64,000 nucleotides of DNA from Streptomyces sp. CB01881 (GCF_002953255.1 NZ_CP026498.1:7819939-7883938), one strand, 5' to 3'; shown: positions 38,872 to 49,061, counted from the first letter of the stretch. Translations and numbers: made by a program. The notes: generated by a model from the sequence alone, not told the origin.

Positions 38872-41712
38872 TCAGCGCCCGGCGGCCCGCTGGAGCGCGC
38901 TGGCGAGCAACGCCAGGTCGGTCGGCCCGTTGCCCAGCTCGCGGACGGGCCGGCGGGCCGGCGGGGCACCGAGCTGGAGCGGGTCTATGGCGACGACGGT
39001 CGGCCGCAGGGTCGCGGTGCGCGGGATGCGCCCGCTGATCCGGGCGGCCTGGAACGCGGTGACGCCCCCGTCGGGCAGCCGCAGGTAGCCGCGGCCGGGG
39101 GTGTCCTCGCCGAGCGCGGCGGCGTCACCGAGGTGGATCAGCAGGTCCGAGTCGGCGGGGTCGTCGGTGCGCAGGGCGATCCGGAGCAGCGCGGCCTCGT
39201 CGACCTCGGTGCCGGCGCTCTCCTCCGGGCGGCCGGTGGTGACGGCCAGGTGCACGCCGAGCGGGCCGCCGCGGCGGGCGACGGCGGCCAGGGCCCGGGC
39301 GAGCGGGCGGCCGGCCGGGGAGGTGGGGGCGAGCAGGGCGTCGTAGTCGTCCACCACGACGACCAGCCGGGCGGGCACCGGCGCGGCGGCGGGAGCCGGC
39401 CGGGGGGAGTCGCCGCTGCGCGGCTGGACGACCCGGGCGGCGGTCGTGGTGCCGGCCGCGCCGACGGTGGCGGGCACCGGGACGGCCGGGCGGTCCGCGT
39501 CCTGCTCGCCGTCCAGGCCCCGGTCCCCGTCGAGGATGCGTGCCGCGTGCCAGGAGGCGAAGTCCAGCCCGTCGAAGAGCCGCTCGCGCAGGGCGAGCTC
39601 GTCCTCCAGGGCCTCCGCGGCGAGCAGTGCGGCCCGCGGGTCGGTGGCGGCGTTCAGGTGGCCGGTGACGTGCGGCAGCTCGGTGCAGCCGTCCAGGCCG
39701 TCCTCCACCGCCCGGCCCTCGATGATCGTGACGGCCAGCCGTTCGGGCCGCTCGGAGACGGCGAGCGAGGCGATCAGGGTGCGCAGCAGCTCCGTCTTGC
39801 CGGAGCCGCGCCCGCCGCCGATGAGCAGGTGCGGGCCGCCCGGGTCGGGGGAGGGGAGGGTGAGCTCGGGGTCGGCCAGGTCGAGGGTGCAGAGCTCGTC
39901 CCGGGTGGTGCCGAGCAGGGCGGTGGCGGCGCCGATGCCGCCGGCGTGCGCGGCCCAGCGGGCGGAGAGCTTGGCGGGGGTGACGGTGTCGAGCTGGAGC
40001 AGGTCGAGCAGGCGCAGCGCGTCGGGCAGCGGGCCGCGGGCGGCCGGGACGGCCTCGCGCAGCGGGGCGAGGACGCGGGCCAGCCGCTCGGCCCAGGCGT
40101 CGGAGACGGCGTCCAGCGAGACCTCGTGCAGGGTCTCGCGGCCGCGTGCGACGGGCCGGTCGAGGGAGAGCTGGGTGCCGACCTCGCCGGTGATCAGGGC
40201 GGTGGCGCCGAGGCCGCGCGGCAGCAGTTCGGGCTGCTCGGCGAGGCAGACCGGGAAGATGCCGACGGCCGGGCCCTGGCGCAGCAGCAGGTCGAGCGCG
40301 TGCCGGGCGGCCTCGGTGGCCGGGCGGCCGTCGACCACGACGACGGTGGCGGGGTGGCCGCCGAGGCCGCTCGGGCCGCTGAGCCGGGCGGTGAGCTCGG
40401 TGAGGCGGGCGGTGGCCTGGTCGTCGTCGAGGCCGAGCAGCAGCCGGCAGTCCTGGCCGTCGGTGGGGCGCAGGTGCGGGAGCCAGAGGGCCCAGGCCCA
40501 GGTGTCGGCGCGGTCCTGCGCGGGCCGGGCCGGGTCGGCGTCGACCACGACGAGGCTGAGGCCGGTGGGCGGGTGCAGGGCGGCGAGCTGGGCGACGACG
40601 GCGCGGGTGAGCGCGTCGAGGCGCTCGCGCGGGCCGCTGAGGCCGAGGCTCCCGGCGGTCTGGAGGTCGAGGGTGACCGGGACGGCGGGCAGCAGGGTGC
40701 CGGGGGAGGTGCCGGGGCCGCCGGGGCGGTCGGCGGTGCCGAGGCGCAGGGTGAGCGCGTCGGGGTGGCCGGGGCCGCGCTCCCAGAGCCGGGGGCCGGG
40801 GCCGAGGGCGTTGAGCAGGAGGGTGGCGAGGTCGGGAAAGCGCTCGCGCTGGGCGGCGGCCTGCCGGGTGCGGACGGCGGCGTGGTGGCGCTCGGCGCTC
40901 TCCTGGCCGGGCGGTTCGGCGGCGGCGCGGCCGAGCCGGAGCGAGAGCAGGCCGCGGGTGCGGCCGGCCGCGGGCTCGGGGGCGGCGGGCGGTTCGGCCA
41001 CGGGTGGCGCGGGCCGGGCCGGGGCGGGCGGGGCGAGCTGGAGGTGGCCGTGGCCGTCGGGGAGCGCCGCGCGGGCGGGCGCCCCGGAGCCGTCCCGGAG
41101 ATCCGGGGCGGCGACCTGGAGGGTGGACTCGCCGATCCGCAGCAGGCCGGCGCCGTCGAGCGGTACGGCCTCCTCGGCCGGTCCGGGCGGGACGATCCGG
41201 CCGTCCAGGGTGGTGCCGTTGGTGGAGCCGAGGTCGCGGACGGTGACCTGGCCGTCCTCGCCGAGGTGGAGGGCGAGGTGGAGCCGGGAGACGTCCGGAT
41301 CGTCGAGCGGGACGTCGGCCTCGCCGGAGCGGCCGACCCGGATCTCCCGGCCGTGCAGGCGGTGGACGCCGCCGGCGTCGGGGCCGCCGACCACCCGCAG
41401 CTCGGCGGCGGCCGGGCCGTCGTCGGGGTCGTCGGCGGTCGGGTCGGGCTCGTTGAGGCTGAGCACGGCGCCGTCGAGCAGCGGGGGGTGGCCGAGCAGG
41501 GTGTGCTCGTCCACCCGGTGCGCCCCGGCGTACAGGTGTACGTGGGTGGCGGCCCGTGGGCCGCGCACGCCTACGGCGCCCGCGAGGGCGCCCGCGAGGG
41601 AGCCGAGCGCGGTGCCGACGGGAGCGGTGACCAGCACGTCCACGTAGGGGATGGCGGATCCGGCGGCTGCCGGGCCGCTGCGCGGTCGGAGGACGGTCAG
41701 CCGGATCTGCAT
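38872..41712 (-). CDS. EssC-like FHA/FtsK-SpoIIIE domain ATPase
   Basis: 946 aa. A ubiquitin-like N-terminus (about 1-80) leads to an FHA domain (about 105-185) with the phosphothreonine-binding pattern GRSGEADV ... VSRLHLA ... GSTNG (N165). Degenerate and active FtsK/SpoIIIE ATPase modules follow; Walker A is GGGRGSGKT with K639 and the late acidic strand is VVVVDDYDAL. The layout resembles type VII secretion ATPase EssC without membrane helices. No WXG100 substrate or other T7SS gene is seen nearby. Two Ser/Thr kinases opposite it could supply phosphothreonine ligands. Function is unproven. Confidence 0.85.
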   Translation of the reverse strand: MQIRLTVLRPRSGPAAAGSAIPYVDVLVTAPVGTALGSLAGALAGAVGVRGPRAATHVHLYAGAHRVDEHTLLGHPPLLDGAVLSLNEPDPTADDPDDGPAAAELRVVGGPDAGGVHRLHGREIRVGRSGEADVPLDDPDVSRLHLALHLGEDGQVTVRDLGSTNGTTLDGRIVPPGPAEEAVPLDGAGLLRIGESTLQVAAPDLRDGSGAPARAALPDGHGHLQLAPPAPARPAPPVAEPPAAPEPAAGRTRGLLSLRLGRAAAEPPGQESAERHHAAVRTRQAAAQRERFPDLATLLLNALGPGPRLWERGPGHPDALTLRLGTADRPGGPGTSPGTLLPAVPVTLDLQTAGSLGLSGPRERLDALTRAVVAQLAALHPPTGLSLVVVDADPARPAQDRADTWAWALWLPHLRPTDGQDCRLLLGLDDDQATARLTELTARLSGPSGLGGHPATVVVVDGRPATEAARHALDLLLRQGPAVGIFPVCLAEQPELLPRGLGATALITGEVGTQLSLDRPVARGRETLHEVSLDAVSDAWAERLARVLAPLREAVPAARGPLPDALRLLDLLQLDTVTPAKLSARWAAHAGGIGAATALLGTTRDELCTLDLADPELTLPSPDPGGPHLLIGGGRGSGKTELLRTLIASLAVSERPERLAVTIIEGRAVEDGLDGCTELPHVTGHLNAATDPRAALLAAEALEDELALRERLFDGLDFASWHAARILDGDRGLDGEQDADRPAVPVPATVGAAGTTTAARVVQPRSGDSPRPAPAAAPVPARLVVVVDDYDALLAPTSPAGRPLARALAAVARRGGPLGVHLAVTTGRPEESAGTEVDEAALLRIALRTDDPADSDLLIHLGDAAALGEDTPGRGYLRLPDGGVTAFQAARISGRIPRTATLRPTVVAIDPLQLGAPPARRPVRELGNGPTDLALLASALQRAAGR

Positions 41713-42137
41713 CTCGCCCGCGGTCCCTTCTGCTGGTGGTGACGCCTGGTACCGACGCTTGTTGCCCGGGCCGTGCTGCCTGCCCGCCGGCGCCTGACGC
41801 CCTGCGGGCCGCCGCGACGGCATTGGGCCACAAGAGTGGCGAGTGTCATCCTGCCATCCGTCACCGACAGTCCGCGCGCGGTACAGGATTTGACGATCTT
41901 GCGATCATCGCCATGGTGGGGGCGACGGGGAGTCAGGTCAACCGAGGCGTCCCGGTCCCGGCCGCCGGCCTCCGGGAACCCCGTAGGGGATGTCCCCCAG
42001 ACCCGCGCCGAACCCCTCGCCGGTCGCCTCAAAAACGCGAACGGACACCGTTAGAGTGGCCGGAACACGGGCCCGGCAGGCTCACCGCACCGGCGGAGGA
42101 GCGCCCCGCGCGGGCGGCACGGCGAGGAGTGCGACAG
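41713..42137. other. Divergent regulatory region FHA-ATPase/kinase
   Basis: These 425 bases hold no credible gene. A TAGAGT at 42052-42057 is a possible -10 for the kinase gene without a good -35. I see no clear repeat. Confidence 0.5.
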
Positions 42138-44006
42138 GTGCGGCCAGTCGGCAGCAAGTATCTGCTTGAGGAGACCCTCGGACGGGGGGCCACCGGCACC
42201 GTCTGGCGCGGACGGGTGCGCGCGGATGTCGCGGTGCCCGGCAGCGAGCCCGGGCAGCCGGTCGCGATCAAGGTGCTGCGCGAGGAGCTGGCGGCCGACC
42301 CGGACGTGGTCATGCGCTTCCTGCGCGAGCGCTCGCTGCTGCTGCGGCTGACCCACCCCAACATCGTCAAGGTCCGCGACCTGGTCGTCGAGGGCGAACT
42401 GCTGGCCCTGGTGATGGACCTCGTCGAGGGCCCCGACCTGGCCCGCTACCTGCGCGGCAACGGCCCGTTCAGCCCGATCGCCGGGGCGCTGCTGATGGCG
42501 CAGGTCGCCGACGCGCTGGCGGCCAGCCACGCCGACGGCGTCGTCCACCGCGACCTCAAGCCGGCCAACGTGCTGCTCGCCACCATCGTGGTGGACGGCA
42601 CCGAGCAGATGCACCCGATGCTGACCGACTTCGGCATCGCCCGGCTCGCCGACTCCCCGGGCATCACCCGCACCCACGAGTTCGTCGGCACCCCGGCCTA
42701 CGTCGCGCCGGAGTCCGCCGAGGGGCGCCCGCAGACCTCCGCGGTCGACGTGTACGGCGCCGGGATCATGCTGTACGAGCTGGTCACCGGCCGGCAGCCG
42801 TTCCAGGGCGACGGTCCGCTGGCGATCCTCCAGGCGCACCTGGCGCAGGAGCCGCAGCGCCCGTCCACCATGCCCGACCCGCTCTGGACGGTGATCGAGC
42901 GCTGCCTGCGCAAGGACCCGGCGCAGCGCCCGAGCGCCGTCTCGCTGGCCCGCGCGCTGCGCGTGGTCGCGGCCGGGGTCGGCGTGCACGCCTCGCCGGC
43001 CGCGGTGGACGCGGCGCTCGCGGTGGGCGCGCTGCTGCTGCCGGACCCGCAGCCGGCCGCGGTGCCGTCCGCCGTTCCCGGCGGTGCGCCCGCCGAGGAC
43101 CGCACCCAGGTGCTCCCGTCCGGCCCGGCGGTCCGGCCCGGCCAGCAGTACGACCCGGCGGCCGCGACCGCGGTGATGGGCACCCAGCCGCCGCCCGCCC
43201 CGTACGGCGCCGCGGACCGCACCCAGGTGATGCCGCCCACCGCCGTGCCGCCGGCCCCGTCCGGGCCGCCGCAGCCGGAGGCGCCGCACCCGTGGCAGAC
43301 CCAGCTGCGGGCCGCCCGCGACCGCAACCAGCAGACCGAGATCGGCTACTTCGACCCGGAGGACTTCGAGGCCCCGCCGGTCGCCCCGCCGCCCTTCCAG
43401 GCCGGCCAGGGAGGCCCGGCGGGCGGCCGTCCGCCGGGCCCGCAGGGCCACCAGCCGCAGCAGGCGCCCCCGGGCGGGTACCGGCAGGCCCCGCCGCCCG
43501 GGTACGCCCAGCGCCCGCCGGTGGCCCCGCCGCCCTTCCAGGCCGGGCAGGGCGGCCGCCCGCAGCCGCCCGGCGGCTACAACCAGCCCCCGCAGAGCGG
43601 CCGGCCGCCGCAGGGCCACCAGGCCCCGCAGCCGTACGGCCGCCCGGGCCCGCAGCAGCCCCCGGCCGGACCGCCGCAGGGCTACCGGGCCGCGCCGCCG
43701 CAGCCCGCGCCGCGCCGCGCCGAGCCGCCCGCGCCGCAGCACCGCGAGCCCCCGCAGCGCCGGGAGGCACCGCCGCAGCCGGCCCGCCGGGAGGCGGCGC
43801 CCCGCGAGCGGCGCCCGCGCAGCCGCAACCGGATGTACATTCCGGGCCTCGGCTGCCTGAAGGGCTGCCTGATGGTCCTGCTGGTGCTGGCCGTCGCCGC
43901 GGTGGCGCTGTGGAACTTCACGCCGCTGCCGCAGTACTGGGACAACGTCCAGGGCTGGTTCAACAGCGCGAGCGACTGGGTGAGCAGCGTCCTCGGCTCG
44001 AAGTAG
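42138..44006 (+). CDS. Hanks-type Ser/Thr protein kinase, proline-rich
   Basis: 622 aa. The kinase domain (about 6-270) has glycine loop GRGATGTV, K45, HRDLKPAN with D139, and DFG. A long Pro/Gln/Gly-rich linker with repeated VAPPPFQAGQGG and DRTQV segments follows. One membrane helix lies near 575-593, with a short outer tail and no PASTA domains. The TQV sites next to the kinase are plausible phosphorylation targets for FHA binding. GTG at 42138 has GAGGAG eight bases upstream. Confidence 0.9.
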   Translation: MRPVGSKYLLEETLGRGATGTVWRGRVRADVAVPGSEPGQPVAIKVLREELAADPDVVMRFLRERSLLLRLTHPNIVKVRDLVVEGELLALVMDLVEGPDLARYLRGNGPFSPIAGALLMAQVADALAASHADGVVHRDLKPANVLLATIVVDGTEQMHPMLTDFGIARLADSPGITRTHEFVGTPAYVAPESAEGRPQTSAVDVYGAGIMLYELVTGRQPFQGDGPLAILQAHLAQEPQRPSTMPDPLWTVIERCLRKDPAQRPSAVSLARALRVVAAGVGVHASPAAVDAALAVGALLLPDPQPAAVPSAVPGGAPAEDRTQVLPSGPAVRPGQQYDPAAATAVMGTQPPPAPYGAADRTQVMPPTAVPPAPSGPPQPEAPHPWQTQLRAARDRNQQTEIGYFDPEDFEAPPVAPPPFQAGQGGPAGGRPPGPQGHQPQQAPPGGYRQAPPPGYAQRPPVAPPPFQAGQGGRPQPPGGYNQPPQSGRPPQGHQAPQPYGRPGPQQPPAGPPQGYRAAPPQPAPRRAEPPAPQHREPPQRREAPPQPARREAAPRERRPRSRNRMYIPGLGCLKGCLMVLLVLAVAAVALWNFTPLPQYWDNVQGWFNSASDWVSSVLGSK

Positions 44007-44057
44007 CGGCGTGCGGGGCCCGGCGCGCACTCCGGATGCCGGGCCCCGGCAGCAACA

Positions 44058-44086
44058 TTGACGCTTTGTCGACAATTTCCGATATT
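44058..44086 (+). promoter_or_regulatory. Promoter of the second kinase gene with central palindrome
   Basis: TTGACG (44058-44063), 17 bases and GATATT (44081-44086) stand in an AT-rich island. The spacer contains the palindrome TTGTCGACAA (44066-44075), which could be an operator. The predicted leader is about 130 bases. Confidence 0.55.
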
Positions 44087-44223
44087 TATCGCCCGCCAGT
44101 GCCCGCCGGACCCCCTCAGGCGGCCCGCGAAGGGGGTCCGGGCGCGTAGGTTGGTCGCTGTTGTCCCGCCCCACCGAGCGCTCCGGACCCTCCCGGTGTG
44201 CTCCCGCCGCCCACGGAGCAGCA

Positions 44224-45480
44224 TTGGCACGCAAGATCGGCAGCCGCTACACCGTCCACCAGGTGATCGGCCGGGGCTCGGCCGGGACGGTCTGGCTCGG
44301 CGAGGGGCCGGACGGCCCGGTGGCGGTCAAGCTGCTGCGCGAGGACCTCGCCGCCGACCAGGTGCTGGTCGGCCGCTTCGTCCAGGAACGCGCCGCGCTG
44401 ACCAGCCTCGACCACCCCCGGGTGGTCGGCGTGCGCGACATGGTCGTCGACGGCAGCGACCTCGCCCTGGTGATGGAACTGGTCCAGGGCACCGACCTGC
44501 GCTCCCGCCTGGAGCGCGACGGCGCCCTCGCCCCGCAGACCGCCGTCTCGGTCATCGCGGACGTCGCCGACGGCCTGGCCGCCGCACACGCCGCCGGGAT
44601 CGTGCACCGCGACGTCAAGCCCGAGAACGTCCTGCTCGACCTCGCCGCCGCCCCCGGCCCCGGCGGCGCCCCGCGCGCCAAGCTGACCGACTTCGGCGTG
44701 GCCCGCCTGGTCGACGCCCCCCGCCGCACCCGCGCGACCCGGATCATCGGCACCCCCGACTACCTCGCCCCGGAGATCATCGAGGGCCTGGAGCCGCGCG
44801 CCGCGGTCGACATCTACGCCCTCGCCACCGTCCTCTACGAGCTGCTGGCCGGCTCCACCCCCTTCGGCGGCGGGCACACCGGCGCGGTGCTGCGCCGCCA
44901 CGTCACCGAGCAGGTGCCGCCGGTCCCCGGCCTGCCGGACGGCCTCTGGCGGATCATCTCCGAGTGCCTGGCCAAGGCCCCGGCCTCCCGGCTGCGCGCC
45001 GCCGAGCTGGCCGCGCGGCTGCGTGAGCAGCTGCCCGCGCTGGCCGGGCTCCCGGTGCTGGCCGTCCCGCAGCAGGGCCGGGCCCCGGCCGAGGAGCTGC
45101 TGACCCCCGGCGAGGCCGTGTACGCCGAGGTGGACGCCGGCCCCGGCACCCACAAGCGGCGCCGCGGCCCGGCCGTCCCGCTCGTGCCCGGCGCCGCCCC
45201 GGACTCCACCCGCGACACGCACACCAGCCTGCGCCGCCCCTCGGCCCAGGAGCTGGCCTCCTACGCGGCCGAGTCCCGGGCCCAGCGCACCGTCCCCGCG
45301 GCCCACCGGCGGGACCGCCAGGCACTGCTGCGCCGCCGCCGGATGCTGGCCGTCCTGCTGGCCACGGTCCTGCTGCTGGCCGGTGCGGCCGCGGCCTGGA
45401 CCGCCTTCGCCGCCACCGCGCCGGACGCCGGGAAGCCGCCCCGTCCGGTGGTGCACTCCGCACCGCAGCGGGCCCCGTAG
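44224..45480 (+). CDS. Hanks-type Ser/Thr protein kinase
   Basis: 418 aa. Kinase motifs are GRGSAGTV, K36, HRDVKPEN with D130, and DFG. A linker and one membrane helix (about 374-396) follow, with an outer tail of only about 20 residues. The start is uncertain: TTG at 44224 is favoured because GGAG lies just upstream and the product opens LARKIGSRY, the usual family start; an in-frame TTG at 44161 would add 21 residues. It pairs with the preceding kinase, probably by duplication. Confidence 0.87.
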   Translation: MARKIGSRYTVHQVIGRGSAGTVWLGEGPDGPVAVKLLREDLAADQVLVGRFVQERAALTSLDHPRVVGVRDMVVDGSDLALVMELVQGTDLRSRLERDGALAPQTAVSVIADVADGLAAAHAAGIVHRDVKPENVLLDLAAAPGPGGAPRAKLTDFGVARLVDAPRRTRATRIIGTPDYLAPEIIEGLEPRAAVDIYALATVLYELLAGSTPFGGGHTGAVLRRHVTEQVPPVPGLPDGLWRIISECLAKAPASRLRAAELAARLREQLPALAGLPVLAVPQQGRAPAEELLTPGEAVYAEVDAGPGTHKRRRGPAVPLVPGAAPDSTRDTHTSLRRPSAQELASYAAESRAQRTVPAAHRRDRQALLRRRRMLAVLLATVLLLAGAAAAWTAFAATAPDAGKPPRPVVHSAPQRAP

Positions 45481-45547
45481 GGGATCGCGGGCGCCCGGTC
45501 GAAGGACCGGAGGCACCCGGTGTCGCCAGGAGCCCCCCCGGGGGCAT

Positions 45548-45553
45548 TACCCT
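45548..45553 (+). promoter_or_regulatory. -10 box of a probably leaderless prfB
   Basis: TACCCT ends six bases before the prfB GTG at 45560, and no ribosome binding site is present. This is the geometry of a leaderless transcript. Confidence 0.5.
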
Positions 45554-45559
45554 GGGTGC

Positions 45560-46672
<1,113 letters not shown>

Positions 46673-46720
46673 TAGTGGTCGGGCGGCAGGCGGGTCGTGA
46701 CCCGTGGCCGTGACACGAGA

Positions 46721-46750
46721 AAGGCCCCGACGGTGATCCGTCGGGGCCTT
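46721..46750. terminator. Bidirectional terminator after prfB
   Basis: A perfect 13-bp stem (46721-46733 with 46738-46750) with a TGAT loop separates prfB from the convergent small gene. The right arm ends in TT. Confidence 0.9.
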
Positions 46751-46768
46751 CGCGTACGTCTGCCGGGG

Positions 46769-46963
46769 TCAGGCCAGTGCCTGCCGGGCGATCAGCGCCA
46801 CCGCGAGCAGGCCGGCCAACAGGGCAAGCAGCATGGCGGGGGAGAGCACACCGAACGGCCCCTGCTGCTCCTGCAGCCGGGCACGGTTGGCGCGGCACAC
46901 CGGGCACCGGCCATCGCTCACGCGGCCGTTGCAGTTGGCGCACACCAGATGGTCGCAGGTCAT
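46769..46963 (-). CDS. Small zinc-ribbon, single-pass membrane protein
   Basis: 64 aa. Cys pairs CANC and CPVC, together with an upstream Cys-His, form a compact zinc ribbon in the first 25 residues. A linker and a C-terminal helix (LSPAMLLALLAGLLAVALIA) suggest a tail-anchored membrane protein with a cytoplasmic zinc knuckle. GAGGAGG seven bases before the ATG is nearly perfect, supporting a real gene. It diverges from ftsE. Function is unknown. Confidence 0.82.
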   Translation of the reverse strand: MTCDHLVCANCNGRVSDGRCPVCRANRARLQEQQGPFGVLSPAMLLALLAGLLAVALIARQALA

Positions 46964-47288
46964 GCGATCTCCTCCTCGCTGCTACAGCCAACGCACCGGA
47001 CGGGGCTTTGGTTCCTTTTCTTGCCCTGTGCGGGGGAGCGGCCAACCTCGGCCGCCACCTCCACTCTGCCAGGTTCTGGCCGTTCCGGCCCCCGGGCTGT
47101 GAGATGCCTCCCAATTTTCTGGGCATAACCGGACATTCTCCCCCAAGGTTCGGCTTCTGTCACGGGCCGCCCCTGCGAGCCGGACGCGGCTTCGCGTATG
47201 GTCCCAAGCCGGGAGGGGCCCTTCCCCCTCCCTCCGCCCGTCCCCGGGCCGGGCGCCCGGGGTGGACCGACCGAGGACAGGCGCCGCC

Positions 47289-47294
47289 TAGGAT
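47289..47294 (+). promoter_or_regulatory. -10 box of ftsE
   Basis: TAGGAT lies 18 bases before the ftsE GTG, predicting a start near 47301 and a leader of about 12 bases. That leader would read GTG ATG CAG CCG TGA, whose stop overlaps the ftsE start. The rest of 46964-47288 holds an 8-bp GC inverted repeat (47242-47262) and no gene. Confidence 0.5.
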
Positions 47295-47312
47295 GGCCTC
47301 CGTGATGCAGCC

Positions 47313-48002
47313 GTGATCAGATTCGACAACGTCTCCAAGACCTATCCCAAGCAGAACCGTCCCGCCCTGGACAACGTCTCGCTGGAGATCGAGAAGGGTG
47401 AGTTCGTCTTCCTGGTCGGCTCGTCCGGCTCGGGCAAGTCCACCTTCCTGCGCCTGTGCCTGCGCGAGGAGCGCCCCAGCACCGGCGAGGTGCACGTGCT
47501 GGGCAAGGACCTGGGCAAGCTGTCCAACTGGAAGGTGCCGCACATGCGCCGCCAGCTGGGCACCGTCTTCCAGGACTTCCGCCTGCTCCCCAACAAGACG
47601 GTCGCGCAGAACGTCGCCTTTGCCCTCGAGGTGATCGGCAAGCCCAAGAGCGCCATCAACAAGGTGGTGCCCGAGGTGCTGGACCTGGTCGGCCTCGGCG
47701 GCAAGGAGGACCGCATGCCGGGCGAGCTGTCCGGTGGTGAGCAGCAGCGCGTCGCGATCGCCCGGGCGTTCGTGAACCGCCCGATGCTGCTGATCGCGGA
47801 CGAGCCCACCGGCAACCTCGACCCGCAGAACTCGGTCGGCATCATGAAGCTGCTCGACCGGATCAACCGCACCGGCACGACGGTGCTGATGGCCACTCAC
47901 GACCAGGCCATCGTCGACCAGATGCGCAAGCGCGTCATCGAGCTCGACAAGGGGCTGCTGGTCCGCGACCAGGCCCGCGGCGTCTACGGGTACCAGCACT
48001 GA
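47313..48002 (+). CDS. ftsE: Cell division ABC transporter ATPase FtsE
   Basis: 229 aa. It has Walker A GSSGSGKST, Q-loop FQDFRLL, signature LSGGEQQR, Walker B LLIADEP and the H-loop in MATHD. FtsE works with FtsX to activate peptidoglycan hydrolases at the septum. GTG at 47313 begins VIRFDNVSKTY. FtsX follows after 72 bases. Confidence 0.97.
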   Translation: MIRFDNVSKTYPKQNRPALDNVSLEIEKGEFVFLVGSSGSGKSTFLRLCLREERPSTGEVHVLGKDLGKLSNWKVPHMRRQLGTVFQDFRLLPNKTVAQNVAFALEVIGKPKSAINKVVPEVLDLVGLGGKEDRMPGELSGGEQQRVAIARAFVNRPMLLIADEPTGNLDPQNSVGIMKLLDRINRTGTTVLMATHDQAIVDQMRKRVIELDKGLLVRDQARGVYGYQH

Positions 48003-48074
48003 TCCTCCGGCGCTGACCCGTGGGCCGCCGGCCCGTTCCGCCCGACCAGTACCGACCCTGGAGTTGTTACACGC

Positions 48075-48986
48075 ATGCGCGCCCAGTTCGTCCTGTCGGA
48101 GATCGGTGTGGGTCTCCGCCGCAACCTGACGATGACCATCGCGGTCGTCGTCAGCGTCGCGCTCTCCCTCGCCCTCGCCGGTGCCTCGCTCCTGGTCCGT
48201 GACCAGGTCAACTCCATGAAGGGGTACTGGTACGACAAGGTCGAGGTGAGCATCTACTTCTGCACGAAGTCGGACGCCCGCAACTCGCCGCAGTGCCAGA
48301 ACGGCGCGGCCACCGACCCGCAGATCGCCGACATCAAGTCCCAGTTGGACAAGATGGACTCGGTGGTCCAGTCCTCGACCTTCGAGAACTCCACCGAGGC
48401 GTACAAGCACTGGAAGGAGATGAACCCGGACAACCCGCTCATCTCCGTCCTCGGCCCGGACGCCATCCCGCAGTCCTGGCGGGTGAAGCTCAAGGACCCG
48501 ACCAAGTACGACGTCATCCAGAGCGCCTTCGCCGGCAAGCCCGGCGTCAAGTCGGTCGAGGACCAGCGGAAGATCCTGGAGAACCTCTTCGGCCTGCTGA
48601 ACGGCCTCCAGACCGCGGCGTTCGTGATCATGGTGCTGATGCTGTTCGTCGCCCTGCTGCTGATCGTCAACACCGTCCGGGTGTCGGCGTACAGCAGGCG
48701 GCGTGAGACCGGCATCATGCGCCTGGTCGGTGCCTCGAACTTCTACGTCCAGATGCCGTTCATCGCCGAGGCCGCGTTCGCCGCGCTGCTCGGCGCGGTG
48801 ATGGCGTCCGGGCTGCTCCTCGGCGGGCACTTCTTCGTCCAGGGCTGGCTGGCCGACCGGGTCCAGTTCATCCACTTCATCGGGCTCAGCTCGGTGCTGG
48901 CGGTGATACCGCTGCTGGTGGTGGTCGGTATGGGCATGGCCGGCATCGCGGCGTTCTTCACCCTCAGGAAGTACCTGAAGGTCTAG
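48075..48986 (+). CDS. ftsX: Permease-like cell division protein FtsX
   Basis: 303 aa with four transmembrane helices (one near residues 18-38, three after residue 180) and a large extracytoplasmic loop between the first two. That loop contains two cysteines (FCTKSDARNSPQC) that could form a disulfide. The VSAYSRRRETGIMRLVGAS motif is typical of FtsX. It couples FtsE ATP hydrolysis to wall hydrolase activation. Confidence 0.96.
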   Translation: MRAQFVLSEIGVGLRRNLTMTIAVVVSVALSLALAGASLLVRDQVNSMKGYWYDKVEVSIYFCTKSDARNSPQCQNGAATDPQIADIKSQLDKMDSVVQSSTFENSTEAYKHWKEMNPDNPLISVLGPDAIPQSWRVKLKDPTKYDVIQSAFAGKPGVKSVEDQRKILENLFGLLNGLQTAAFVIMVLMLFVALLLIVNTVRVSAYSRRRETGIMRLVGASNFYVQMPFIAEAAFAALLGAVMASGLLLGGHFFVQGWLADRVQFIHFIGLSSVLAVIPLLVVVGMGMAGIAAFFTLRKYLKV

Positions 48987-49030
48987 CGCCACCCCGGAGG
49001 TCCGGCCCGAGGCCGGCTCCGGCGCCCCGC

Positions 49031-49061
49031 GGCCCCGGACGGCACTGCGCCGTCCGGGGCC
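49031..49061 (+). terminator. ftsEX terminator
   Basis: A perfect 13-bp stem (49031-49043 with 49049-49061) with an ACTGC loop lies 45 bases after the ftsX stop. Confidence 0.85.

Noticed and set aside
38782..41742. A 986-codon frame antisense to the FHA/FtsK gene
   Set aside because: Low-complexity Gly/Ala/Glu translation without domains. The minus-strand FHA, Walker A and family order are clear.
38872..45480. A type VII secretion locus
   Set aside because: Apart from the EssC-like ATPase there is no WXG100 protein, EccB/D/E or mycosin gene in the window.
47160..48992. A 610-codon frame antisense to ftsE and ftsX
   Set aside because: It spans two well-defined genes and their gap, with no domain or ribosome binding site. 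It is a GC-skew artefact.
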